From the NCBI GenBank assembly GCA_016722285.1, contig JADKGI010000016.1:62001-126000 (forward strand): a stretch of DNA of 64,000 nucleotides, in the 5' to 3' direction. The position numbers and the translations under genes were made by a program. Position 1 is the first letter of the stretch; each line of letters opens with the position of its first letter. The stretch comes from Saprospiraceae bacterium. GTDB lineage: Bacteria; Bacteroidota; Bacteroidia; Chitinophagales; Saprospiraceae. Shown here piece by piece: positions 19,336 to 28,691 of the stretch. A model generated the notes under the pieces. The model was not told the origin of the DNA. It made no database searches and saw only the letters and a program-made list of their open reading frames with translations.

Positions 19336-20016
19336 TCAACACAGGGCCTTAATATCCCTGATCAGAATGGACTTTCGTCTGAAGTAAATCTGATTATTTT
19401 TCTTCAGGTCATTCATTACTGTGGTCACCGTCTGTCTTGACGTGCCGGTAAAGTTTGCTATGTCCTGTTGTGTAAAATCATGTTTCAACAATACTTCAAA
19501 TCCTACTGCCTGACCAAATGACTGCGCATTCAACCTTAAAAACTGGACAATTCTCTCTCTGGCGTCATTCAATGCCAGAGACTCAAGTCTGTCTTCTGTA
19601 TATCTTAATTTCTTTCCTATAAAATCTACTATGCAAAACGCAAGCTCAGGATTATTCCTTATCAGATTTTTAATGACCTCCACCTCTACTGCCAGCACAG
19701 TGGCTTCCTGTGTCATGGCAACAGCATTGTTTACTCTGAATTCCTCACCTGCTATACTCTGCTCACTTAATATTGACTTAGGATGAAGCATCATTTTTAT
19801 AACCTCCCGACCATCAGGTACACTGGATGTAATTTTTATAACGCCTTCTAAGAGAAAGAATACTTCGTCACTGACTTCACCCTGTCTAAAAATAAAATCA
19901 TTTTTTTCTACTGTTCTGATCTCTCCGGTCTTCACCATAAAACTTAATTCTTCATCACTCAGACATGATGTAATAGAAAAATTTTTAAGGGCGGTCAGTA
20001 CGTCAGTTAGTCGCAT
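19336..20016 (-). CDS. Crp/Fnr family transcriptional regulator
   Basis: The 226 residues comprise a cyclic-nucleotide-binding-like beta-barrel (about 15-125: DFIFRQGEVSDEVFFLLEGVIKI) and a C-terminal winged HTH (about 145-215) with the recognition pattern FTQQDIANFTGTSRQTVTTVMNDLKK. The N-terminus has one cysteine (SCLSDEE), not the four-cysteine cluster of FNR, so an oxygen-sensing Fe-S cluster is unlikely. The effector is unknown. A perfect 8-4-8 palindrome lies 62 bp upstream (20078-20097), suggesting autoregulation. DUF4249 is the next gene upstream on the same strand, but the operator and terminator suggest a separate unit. Confidence 0.93.
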   Translation of the reverse strand: MRLTDVLTALKNFSITSCLSDEELSFMVKTGEIRTVEKNDFIFRQGEVSDEVFFLLEGVIKITSSVPDGREVIKMMLHPKSILSEQSIAGEEFRVNNAVAMTQEATVLAVEVEVIKNLIRNNPELAFCIVDFIGKKLRYTEDRLESLALNDARERIVQFLRLNAQSFGQAVGFEVLLKHDFTQQDIANFTGTSRQTVTTVMNDLKKNNQIYFRRKSILIRDIKALC

Positions 20017-20077
20017 ATTATATCTTATTGCATATTACAATCATAAGACACAGGCTTAAAGGTAAACCCCTAATCAA

Positions 20078-20097
20078 AATGTAAATTATTTTACATT
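20078..20097. promoter_or_regulatory. Palindromic operator candidate upstream of the Crp/Fnr gene
   Basis: AATGTAAA-TTAT-TTTACATT is a perfect 8-bp inverted repeat with a 4-bp centre. It can be read as TGTAA-N6-TTACA, with the same spacing as the CRP site TGTGA-N6-TCACA. It lies 62 bp before the regulator start and 22 bp after the DUF4249 stop. Confidence 0.55.
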
Positions 20098-20118
20098 ATT
20101 ATGCAGGCCCAAAAACTT

Positions 20119-21015
20119 CTACTTAATTTTTACGGACTTTTTTGAGAGCGTCTTAGCGCTGAAGGTGCCAAATGCCTTATCAGATTTAATATTGAACCCT
20201 GCTATTGCTGGTATTTCAGTATTTTGGTCATAATTACCGGAATTAATATTAGAGATATAATAATTGAATTGGTAATATGAACTGGATGTATTAAATAATT
20301 CCAAATCAACAAAGTTAGTTTCACTCGTCTCTGTGATCTCCAAAGACAAATGAATCTCATTGGTAGTTAAACGCGAGTAATCGATCAGGAGACCGTCTTT
20401 ATGATTTAATCTCTTTGAGGCAGATTGATCCCGTAATACAGATTTTACACTCCATATTCCATTATTTTCACTTTTCGGAATTATGTGAAAATATGCCGGA
20501 AGTACTTCAGGGGGTGTAATTTTTATTGTACAATCCAATCTGGTTATCTTTTTTCCCTGTTCAGTGCTCTTGACAACATTCTCAAAAATCAAAGTATCAA
20601 TATTTACTGCCCTTGGAATTGTGACATTAGGCTCTGATGAGTTCTTATTTGCTCCTATACCCCTGAACTTATATATTTCGTTTGTTTGTAGAGGTAATGC
20701 CTGTTTTTTTATCAGAAACTTTTTGCTTGTCTGATCATAAACAAACGGTACCCCAAAATCTTTATATCCTTCAGCTATGGCAAAATTAAAAGTATCAGGT
20801 TTCATCAATATATCCGGTGCTGCTCCACCTGAACTACCGGTAAAGGTTACATCGGCAATAATATCTTCCCCCGAGGTCATTTCACAAATCACAAATAACT
20901 TCCTTTGTCCATCTTCCTGATAAAGTGGAATGCTATCTACACAAGACTGCAGATATAAAAATGTCAGTATAATAAGTATCAGTTTCCGGATTGTAATACC
21001 TGTTTTGAACCGCAA
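20119..21015 (-). CDS. DUF4249 family lipoprotein
   Basis: The 298-residue protein has a lipoprotein signal (lipobox LQSC, Cys25) followed by the DUF4249 pattern LFVICEMTSGEDIIADVTFTGSS and several beta-strand blocks. In Bacteroidota DUF4249 proteins are encoded next to TonB receptors with an STN domain and are presumed to be cell-surface partners of the receptor. Here it lies 132 bp downstream of the receptor's reconstructed stop, and the ECF sigma and FecR genes are further upstream in the same direction. The ligand is unknown. Confidence 0.88.
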   Translation of the reverse strand: MRFKTGITIRKLILIILTFLYLQSCVDSIPLYQEDGQRKLFVICEMTSGEDIIADVTFTGSSGGAAPDILMKPDTFNFAIAEGYKDFGVPFVYDQTSKKFLIKKQALPLQTNEIYKFRGIGANKNSSEPNVTIPRAVNIDTLIFENVVKSTEQGKKITRLDCTIKITPPEVLPAYFHIIPKSENNGIWSVKSVLRDQSASKRLNHKDGLLIDYSRLTTNEIHLSLEITETSETNFVDLELFNTSSSYYQFNYYISNINSGNYDQNTEIPAIAGFNIKSDKAFGTFSAKTLSKKSVKIK

Positions 21016-21147
21016 ATATGACTATAAATAATGGGAAATGTCACATTTCTTACAAAACTTATTTAGACAAAATCTGTCCGGATTCGTAAATAATAACGAC
21101 GATAATCAACTTGTATTAAGGTAAAGACGATTTTAATATTCCTTTTT

Positions 21148-23769
21148 TCAAAATGAAATACTATAGCTGATGGTAGGTAAGACAGGTAATAAGCTAAATT
21201 GTCTGAATTGAAACTTTCCGCTGTTATCATTATCCCTGACCAAATCTGTATAAAAAGGATTATTTCTGTTGTAAACATTATAGGCCCAGAAAGAATTTTG
21301 CGCGGCCCCATTTGTAATTATTATGAAACTAAATCCTACATCCAATCTGTGGTATGGGATGAATGTAGCATTGTTTTTCTCGGAAATATCACAACCGGCC
21401 TGTCTGTTTGTCCAAAGGTTACATTGATGGGCTTTGAATAAAAATTTCCGGACTGATATGACCAATTTACTAAAAATTCAGAAAACTGTGATATCCTGTA
21501 GGTAAAAGATAGTTTTACGCTGTGATTTCTGTTCAGATTAAATGGAAACTGATTTCCATTGTTTAAATCAGCAAAGATTCTGTCGGAAACCGAATAAGTG
21601 TAGTTGATATTAAACAATGTAGCACCAAATACTTTTTCCACATAGGTTTCCAAACCATATGCATATCCTTTTCCAACCGGAATTTCTGTTTCCCAATCAG
21701 TACCCAAACTGATGTCAAGCTGCCCCCCCTCTTTATAACTGCTGATATTATCAAATGATTTATAATATACATCTGCACCTACCCTCCAACCGGAATTAAG
21801 TCTGTACCCAAAAGATGAATTAAATATCCAGGATTTCTGTGGTTCGAGAATATTGCTCGAAGGCAACCATACATCTGAAGGCAATCCCAATCCATTGTTT
21901 GAGAGTAAATGCATATATTGTTGCATTCTCGCCATCCCTACCTTAAAGTGCAGGTGTTCTCCATCAGCAAGGAGAGCTAATCTGGGTTGGATGGCATCAT
22001 ATTTATTACTGGAATTCGATTTGACTATTGAATAATTAATACCTGCATTGACACTTACTCCATCACCTAAGCCAATATTGTCTTCAACAAATATATTTAA
22101 TTCCTGCCCTTTTATCAACGGTCTGGCTTTAAGGGATTTGAGGACATTTATAGAAGGGTCTTTGAGCAGAGATGTAAAATCATTTTCTGATACCTTGATA
22201 GCCAATGGATTGAAAATTCTGTCCTGGTAATTCACTCCGGCTTTAATCCTGTGGTTATGAGAAAGCATCCAGTCAAAATCATGTTTTAATCCGGTTTCCT
22301 TTATTTCAGATTCATACAATGATGCATCAAATATCAGGTCTTTATTAGTTGTAATTCTGCTTTCAAAAATTTTATTCCTGAAACTTTCAAAATTATATCC
22401 GGTCTGATATAATACCGTACGTGAAAATAAGGATTTACCCCATTGCCTTTGTAATCTCAACGAATACAGGCTATTTCCCCAGTTAAGTGCCGTAGAATTT
22501 TCATCCCTGAGTTCTTCGGGTTTGGCTGCAGAAAAACTACTGTAGTCATCCTTACTGGATAATGCCTGCAACAATACTCTGGTCTTTGAGTCCAATCTGA
22601 AATTTACTTTGGCGTTAAGATCGCTAAAGAAATAATTTGAACTGCCTACTTTATTTTTTTCCTTATTCTGATATTTTGTAAATTCCTTGATCCAAATATC
22701 CATAAAAGTTCTCCTGTAAGAGATCAGAAAACTTCCCCTGTCTTTAATGATGGGTCCTTCCAATGTTCCGTTGAATGCTATGGTACTAAGGGACAGATCT
22801 CCTGAAAGTTTTTTGAAATTACCATCACGGGTATGAACATCAATGACAGAAGAAAGCCGGCCGGCATATCTTGCCGGAATCCCTCCTTTGTACAGGCTAA
22901 TACTCTTGATTGCATTTGAATTGAAAACAGAAAAAATACCCAAAGCATGTCCGGTATTATAAACGGGTACATCGTCCAATAAAACCAGATTCTGGTCTGC
23001 CGAACCTCCTCGTACATTAAGACCACCAATGCCCTCAGCAGCCGTACTTATACCCGGCTGGGTGCCTAGATATCTGAATAAATCAGCTTCCCCACCCAGA
23101 TGATTGGATGACCTAATTTTATCAATATGCAGATTTTGCTGATTTGCTGTCTGTTCATGTTCCTCTTCGATCAAATCATCCATGATCACAATTTCATTTA
23201 GCAATCCATCTGGTTGCAAGGCAATATTGATCATGGAGTCCCGTAGTGTGTAAATGTCAAAAATCTCTGACTTGTATCCGAGATATGAAAAATGAATTCT
23301 GTGCCTTTGTTTTTCAATTTTGAATGAATAATTCCCAGATTCGTTGGTTGTTGTACCTCTTACATTGTCGTGTTGAAATATATTAGCACCTATCAGATAT
23401 TCTCCTGACACCTTATCTCTTATATGACCATAAATCCTTACCTCCCCTTTGATGTCCTTGCTCTCATTTCTTACTAAGACCAGCTGATTGCCCACCAACT
23501 GGTATGTGAGGCCAAAACCATCGAGTATAACAGTCAGAATGCTTCCGATAGATTCTCCTTTAGCAAAGATACTTACCGATGCATCTGCAGGTATTCTTGA
23601 TTCTGAATATACCAGATTTACTCCTGAGATAGAAGCAAGGTCCTTAAGAACTATACCAAGAGGCTTTTTAAAAGGCTGAATAAGTAATCACTTTTGTATC
23701 AGGACGCGTTTGTCCAAATACCAAATGACATTGTGAAAATATAAGTAAGATAAAAAATATCCTGTACAA
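21148..23769 (-). CDS. STN-domain TonB-dependent receptor, two frameshifts in this sequence
   Basis: Reconstructed to 874 codons. It starts at TTG (23769) with a signal peptide ending VFGQ, followed by an STN domain (FKKPLGIVLKDLASISGVNLVYS), a carboxypeptidase-like beta-sandwich (GHIRDKVSGEYLIGANIF), a plug (GGEADLFRYLGTQPGIS, NVRGGSADQNLVLLDDVPVYN) and a 22-stranded barrel ending LPTISYSISF. Frame breaks lie at 23670-23673 (T4 for T3 on the minus strand, just before the STN domain) and at about 21384 (one base missing before SEKNNATFIPYHRLDVGF). The STN domain lets such receptors signal to a FecR protein. FecR and the ECF sigma factor lie directly upstream. The substrate is unknown. Confidence 0.9.
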
Positions 23770-23942
23770 TGAACTCTTAGTTTACACCTCTGAAATTAGT
23801 TTCTAATATAAATTTACTTACCGCTTATGACCGGATATTTATTTGCTATTTAAGCAAAGCATTTAAAATCCTGCTATGTAAAGTAAATTGAAAAACACAC
23901 TGAAATAAAACTTCAAAGGTACAAAAATTCTGCCAATTTGAT

Positions 23943-24914
23943 TTATTTACACTTTACCCTGGACAGTTTGTAGCTACTGTCATTTATTTTGGTGCACTCC
24001 AGTTCATATGTGAGACGTAGAGTAGTGATGACTTCATCGATTGTGTTATTTTTTAGCGATCCGGAAGTAAAGGTGCAGTTGGACCAATCCCTTCCCTGGG
24101 GTAATTCAAATTTTATGTTAAAATAGGCTGAAATATCGTTAACCACCACATCAAAAGGTGTTTTATTAAATGAGAGACTCTCATTAAACCACAAATCATT
24201 ACTTTCAAAAATCTTGTCTTCAACGATACCTGATCCGGTATTATCAATTTGTAAAAACTGATTTTGGGATAATTTGATCAGTCTATCTTTGTATGATACC
24301 TGAACCGTTCCTTCTTTTACAAAAATCGATCCTGCGTCGGCATCAACCGTAAAACTGGTTCCTAATACTTCAACTTTTAATTCACCGGCAGTAATAATAA
24401 AAGGTCTGGATTTGTCTTTCGCAACATCAAAATATGCTTTTCCTTTTAATGTTACCTTTCTCGCTTTAGATTTTTCTGTATATTCAATTTTGCTTCCTTC
24501 CTTCATCCACACTTTTGAACCATCTGTCAGTGCAGCCATTTGACTCTCACCAGAATTAAAAACCTGTGATCCATTAAAGAAAAATACAAACCAGGCAACA
24601 GTAATTAGGATAATTGAAGCCGCTATAGCCATCAATGGTTTTAAGGAAAATAATCTGAAAGTTGGAGTTGGAGATATTTGATGACCCGAAGTGGATTGGT
24701 CAAAAAGTCTCTTGTGTTTTGCAAAAGCAGCAGATGCATCAAAATTTTTAGATACGGTATTTATGGAACTTAACCAGATTTCGGAGAGATCAGAAAAAAG
24801 TTTTCTGTTATGCGGATCTTCATTGACCCAGACATTAAATCCGGTTTCTTCTTCTTCGTTCATATCCCCGGAAAGATATCTATGAACATAGATGACCTGT
24901 TTATTATAATTCAT
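23943..24914 (-). CDS. FecR family anti-sigma factor
   Basis: The 323-residue inner-membrane protein has a cytoplasmic N-terminus (about 1-85, binding the sigma factor), a single membrane helix (about 92-113), the periplasmic FecR domain (GESQMAALTDGSKVWMKEGSKIEY, VEVLGTSFTVDADAGSIFVKEGTVQVS) and a C-terminal DUF4974/STN-like domain (LSFNKTPFDVVVNDISAYFNIKFEL). It should pass the receptor's signal across the membrane to the ECF sigma factor encoded 54 bp upstream. The TonB receptor gene follows after 173 bp. Confidence 0.95.
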   Translation of the reverse strand: MNYNKQVIYVHRYLSGDMNEEEETGFNVWVNEDPHNRKLFSDLSEIWLSSINTVSKNFDASAAFAKHKRLFDQSTSGHQISPTPTFRLFSLKPLMAIAASIILITVAWFVFFFNGSQVFNSGESQMAALTDGSKVWMKEGSKIEYTEKSKARKVTLKGKAYFDVAKDKSRPFIITAGELKVEVLGTSFTVDADAGSIFVKEGTVQVSYKDRLIKLSQNQFLQIDNTGSGIVEDKIFESNDLWFNESLSFNKTPFDVVVNDISAYFNIKFELPQGRDWSNCTFTSGSLKNNTIDEVITTLRLTYELECTKINDSSYKLSRVKCK

Positions 24915-24968
24915 TCTCAGACTATTTCATGATGATGACACAGATTTTATCCATTCCCCCTATACATT

Positions 24969-25511
24969 TTATTCTTTTTTAAATATTTTTTCCCTTAATA
25001 TTCTTAATGCTTTAGAAATATGATGTTCGACCGTCTTAACAGATATATTCAATTCGACTGCAATATCTGCATAACTCATTTCTTCAAATCTACTCAGAGA
25101 AAAAACTATACCACATTTTTCAGGAAGTTCTGCGATTACTTCCTGGATTTTCTGATTCAGATCTTCTGCATCAATGTATTGATCAGATGTAAAACTATTA
25201 TCGGCCTGGTCGTTAAGAAGTCCCTCATCCTCCCACTTCATATGATTATTCCTGATATAGTTGAGTGTGCGGTTTCTGCATGAGCGTTTCAAGTAAGCCT
25301 CCAGAGATGTATTAATGACGAGTTGATCTCTTTTGCGCCAGATGCCAAAAAACACATCCTGCACTATATCTTCAGCGGCAACATTATCTTTCAGAATCCT
25401 GAATACCTGATTGCACAGCATATTATAAAACTGGCTGTATAGATATTCCAATGCTTTTTCGGGATTGGTTTTTATCAAAGATGAATACTCACTCGTACTT
25501 AATACTTCCAA
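24969..25511 (-). CDS. ECF-type RNA polymerase sigma factor (FecI-like)
   Basis: The 180-residue protein has sigma region 2 (about 20-90: YNMLCNQVFRILKDNVAAEDIVQDVFFGIW) and region 4 (about 120-175: LPEKCGIVFSLSRFEEMSYADIAVELNISVKTVEHHISKAL), the Bacteroidetes RpoE-like sigma-70 family 1 layout. The in-frame start is TTG at 25511. A TATCTTTG promoter element sits 32 bp upstream. It is followed by FecR, the receptor and DUF4249 in the same direction and probably activates their transcription when the receptor is occupied. Confidence 0.95.
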   Translation of the reverse strand: MEVLSTSEYSSLIKTNPEKALEYLYSQFYNMLCNQVFRILKDNVAAEDIVQDVFFGIWRKRDQLVINTSLEAYLKRSCRNRTLNYIRNNHMKWEDEGLLNDQADNSFTSDQYIDAEDLNQKIQEVIAELPEKCGIVFSLSRFEEMSYADIAVELNISVKTVEHHISKALRILREKIFKKE

Positions 25512-25542
25512 AAATTACTTTTTGATTCGTTATGAAACGCCA

Positions 25543-25550
25543 CAAAGATA
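25543..25550 (-). promoter_or_regulatory. Bacteroidota -7 element for the ECF sigma gene
   Basis: On the minus strand this reads TATCTTTG, a TAnnTTTG match, 32 bp before the TTG start; it supports the start chosen. Confidence 0.45.
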
Positions 25551-25723
25551 GATTGAAAGCATAAATAATTATAGATATGTGATAATAAATTAGAAAATAT
25601 TTAAATATATCAATGCTTGTGGATATTTGGATTAATTTACAAATCTAATTTGCTACCGTAAGTTTAATAAAAGGTTTCAGAATAATAAATTATGCTTTTG
25701 CAATCGGAATTAAATAATTTATT

Positions 25724-25731
25724 TAATTTTG
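25724..25731 (+). promoter_or_regulatory. Promoter of tRNA-His
   Basis: TAATTTTG is a TAnnTTTG match 18 bp before the tRNA. TTTG at 25697-25700, 23 bp upstream, is a candidate -33 element. Confidence 0.6.
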
Positions 25732-25749
25732 CGACTCCAAAATAATTAT

Positions 25750-25825
25750 GGAGGTTATAGCTCAGTTTGGTTAGAGCATCGGTTTGTGGTACCGAGGGTC
25801 GTGGGTTCAAGTCCCATTAGCCTCC
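25750..25825 (+). tRNA. tRNA-His (GUG)
   Basis: The 76-nt cloverleaf has an acceptor stem GAGGTTA/TAGCCTC and the histidine-specific extra G at -1 (25750) opposite C73. The anticodon is GTG at 25786-25788, with D-loop AGTTTGGTTA and T-arm GTGGGTTCAAGTCCCAT. No CCA is encoded. A terminator follows after 6 bp. Confidence 0.97.
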
Positions 25826-25831
25826 CAAGTG

Positions 25832-25862
25832 AAAGCGGTAGTAGTTTTACCGCTTTTTTTTT
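25832..25862 (+). terminator. Rho-independent terminator of tRNA-His
   Basis: AAAGCGGTA / TACCGCTTT forms a 9-bp stem with a short loop and is followed by a T tract to 25862. Confidence 0.85.
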
Positions 25863-26050
25863 GCCTTCTTTACAGTTATACTTTTAGATTTGATGTAATT
25901 ATTTAGGTGCTATCCAAAAATCCTTAATTTCAACCTTGACCCTAATGGGAAATTAAGAGTTTTAAATGCCATAGCCTTAGGGCAAAAGCAAAAGCAATAA
26001 AATCCAGTAAAATCTAAATATATACGATTTGTTATATAATGTGTAATACA

Positions 26051-27707
26051 ATGAGCTTCAGTAAAATATCATTATGGTTTTCATGCATCTTGATGAGTAT
26101 TATAGCTCTCTTCTACTATCCGAAGTGGAATAAAGACACGACCGAAGCCACCATAAGCTGGGATGTTTCAGGTTATTATTGGTACTTGCCGGGCATTTTT
26201 TATCTATGAAGATGTGCGTCAGATCAATTTTACACAGAAAATTCTAGAAACATATCGGCCTACGCCTGAATTGCTCCAAGCCTTCAAGCATCCCAACGGG
26301 AATTATATATTTAAGTACAGCTGCGGTCAGGCCATATTAATGCTACCTGGTTTCATATCAGGTCACCTTGCTGCAAAACTTCTGCATTTTCCCCAGGATG
26401 GCTTCTCCAGGCCATACCAGTTTGGCATTTTCATCTGGGGCCTGATAGTCTCCCTGATCGGTCTGTATTTCCTGAGAAAAATTCTGATCACTTACTTCTC
26501 AGAAACAGCTACCGGACTAACCTTGATAATTATATGTTTTGGCACAAACTTTTTGGAATACGGGGCCATCACAAATGCAATGTCGCACAACTTTTTGTTT
26601 ACCCTGTATGCATTGCTGATATGGACAACTATCCGATTTTATCGAAAACCTACTTTTTTAAATGCCGCTGGAATAGGCACTTTTCTTGGGCTGTTTTTGA
26701 TGCAATATGAAAAGGTCATAGTAGCTTTGTCTATTATGGGAGCCATTGGGTTTATCCAGTTATTGTATTGGAAATTTGTTTCGATGGGCTGGATTGTTTA
26801 CTCCTATGAAGAGCAGGGATTCAGTTGGCTCCGACCCCACATTTATGATTGTCTTTTCAGTGGCCGGGCAGGATGGCTCGTATATACACCGGTCATGATA
26901 CTTAGTCTGATTGGCTTTTATCCACTGATGACCAAATACAGGAATATTGGAACTGGTCTTTTATTTTTTAGCATCGCTTTTTTTTATATCACTTTTGCTT
27001 GGGATATATGGTGGTACGGCGGCAGTGTAAGCCAGCGAGCTCTGGTGCAGATATACCCTGTCCTGGCGTTTCCCTTGGCCGCCTTTATTCAAACATTCAC
27101 TAAAGTCAATTTTAAAGCCATACTTATTTCATTTTTCGGTCTGTTTTGTGTTCAATATAATTGCTGGATGACCCACAACTGTCATTACGGTGGATTATTT
27201 GTCGCCGGTGATATGACGAGTGAATATCTGAAGGCTGTGATTCTCAGGGATAAGTTGCCTCCCGAAGCAAGAAAGCTCCTGGATACGCGGAAAATATATA
27301 AAGGAGATATAAAAGATGAGATAATTCTTCTGTCACCAATTGATTCAGTCAATCATTTTGGAAAAGTATGCCTTAGAGACTCTCTACAATATAGCAGCAC
27401 TAAAAAATTCAAACTGCCATCCAGGGAAGGTTGGCTAAGAGCTTCTGCGGACTTCTATACCGATAACAAGGAGTGGGACCAGTGGAAAATGACACAACTT
27501 GTGTTGAAATACTTCAAAGACGGCAAGGAACTGCGCAGTGATGTATTGAGAGCTCAAAGACACCTGGACCAAAGTGTAAAAACACACCTCTGGCTGGATT
27601 CAAAGCTAAGAAATGAACCTGACTCTGTAGAATTATATTTCTGGAATGCTGACAGCAGGACTGCAATATGTGTAGATAATATTTCTTTGATATACCATAA
27701 GGAGTAA
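26051..27707 (+). CDS. Polytopic membrane protein, possible GT-C-type, one frameshift
   Basis: Reconstructed from ATG 26051 to about 552 codons. The first 48 residues (one membrane helix, then SWDVSGYYWYLPG) join the long frame (..FIYEDVRQINFTQ) if one T is removed from the T6 run at 26196-26201. The protein has about 10-11 membrane helices up to about residue 360, and then a soluble C-terminal domain of about 150 residues ending CVDNISLIYHK. The first loop with an Asp after helix 1 and the overall layout recall ArnT/PMT-like GT-C glycosyltransferases, but no diagnostic motif is certain. It stands alone after tRNA-His. Confidence 0.75.
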
Positions 27708-27897
27708 GGGTACCATTAAAACCTAACCCTTCCTTTCATACAGCTTACAAATGAATTAGCAGTGTGGTGATGCCGAATTTTTAGTTGGCTCAGGGTATTC
27801 AAGAGATTGAAGCCTGATTACAACTTCATACCTGGAAACTTACTCAGCACATTAATATTATTTCATAATATGTGGGAAATTGGAATCAGAAGGATAC

Positions 27898-27932
27898 AAA
27901 AAAAAAGGAATTTCTGTGGTAACAGGAGTTCC
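27898..27932 (-). terminator. Rho-independent terminator of rpmI-rplT
   Basis: The stem GGAAcTcCTGT / ACAGaAaTTCC (27907-27932) is followed on the minus strand by T9 (27906-27898). It lies 15 bp after the rplT stop. Confidence 0.8.
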
Positions 27933-27946
27933 TCTCTCTCTCAAAT

Positions 27947-28306
27947 TTAGGTGCGTATCTTTTTATCTGACAGAATCAACGACTGCTTTGAAGCATCAGG
28001 ATGATTCATAGCAAGGTCAGCTAATACTTTTCTGTTCAGCCCTATCTCCTTCTGGGTAAGGGCATGAATGAATTTTGAATATGACATTCCGTGCATTCTT
28101 GTGGCAGCATTGATCCTGGCAATCCACAATCTTCTGAAAGCACGTTTTTTGTTTCTTCTGTCTCTGTAAGCATACAGGTATGACTTATCAAGTGCATTTA
28201 CGGCTACCGTAAATACTTTACTTCTGGCTCCAAAAAACCCTCTGGCAGCTTTAAGTACTTTTTTTCTTCTGGCTCTTGAAGCCACGGCATTAACTGATCT
28301 AGGCAT
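27947..28306 (-). CDS. rplT: 50S ribosomal protein L20
   Basis: The 119-residue basic protein begins MPRSVNAVASRARRKKVLKAARGFFGARSKVFTVA, the diagnostic L20 N-terminus, and continues with YAYRDRRNKKRAFRRLWIARINAA. It binds 23S rRNA early in 50S assembly. The length is usual. It lies 78 bp downstream of rpmI in the same direction, and a terminator follows, so the two form an operon. Confidence 0.98.
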   Translation of the reverse strand: MPRSVNAVASRARRKKVLKAARGFFGARSKVFTVAVNALDKSYLYAYRDRRNKKRAFRRLWIARINAATRMHGMSYSKFIHALTQKEIGLNRKVLADLAMNHPDASKQSLILSDKKIRT

Positions 28307-28384
28307 ATTTTAATGGTTTTAGTGCAATACAGGGATCTAAATGATACTTTACACCTGCATTCTCGTTAAAAAATAATTATTTTC

Positions 28385-28579
28385 TTACAGACAAAGCAAT
28401 CTTTTTACCTTTGCATAGTCGGCATCACTTACTAAAGCCGAACCAAGTAATCTTGTTTTAGCTTTGTTTGATTTTTTTCTCATCAAGTGGCGCGCATTGG
28501 CCTGAAATCTTTTTATTTTTCCGGTACCTGTGAGGCTGAATCTTTTCTTCGCACTTGAGTGCGTTTTCATCTTTGGCAT
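28385..28579 (-). CDS. rpmI: 50S ribosomal protein L35
   Basis: The 64-residue basic protein is MPKMKTHSSAKKRFSLTGTGKIKRFQANARHLMRKKS..., a clear L35. An open frame continues upstream to 28666, but those 29 residues are not L35-like and would place the promoter element at 28601-28608 inside the gene, so the start at 28579 is chosen. infC, which usually precedes rpmI, is not here; the neighbour upstream is a PorP-type gene. Confidence 0.97.
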   Translation of the reverse strand: MPKMKTHSSAKKRFSLTGTGKIKRFQANARHLMRKKSNKAKTRLLGSALVSDADYAKVKRLLCL

Positions 28580-28600
28580 ATCTAATTCTTTTAAGGGTCG

Positions 28601-28608
28601 CAAAGGTA
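28601..28608 (-). promoter_or_regulatory. Bacteroidota -7 element for rpmI-rplT
   Basis: On the minus strand this reads TACCTTTG, a TAnnTTTG match, 21 bp before the rpmI start. It fits independent transcription of rpmI-rplT without infC. Confidence 0.5.
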
Positions 28609-28691
28609 TAAAAATCAAATGACATAATGTACACCTAATGCATGTTTTTTGTCGTAAAAATGCCAAATTTACACAAATCGAAATGGATTCC

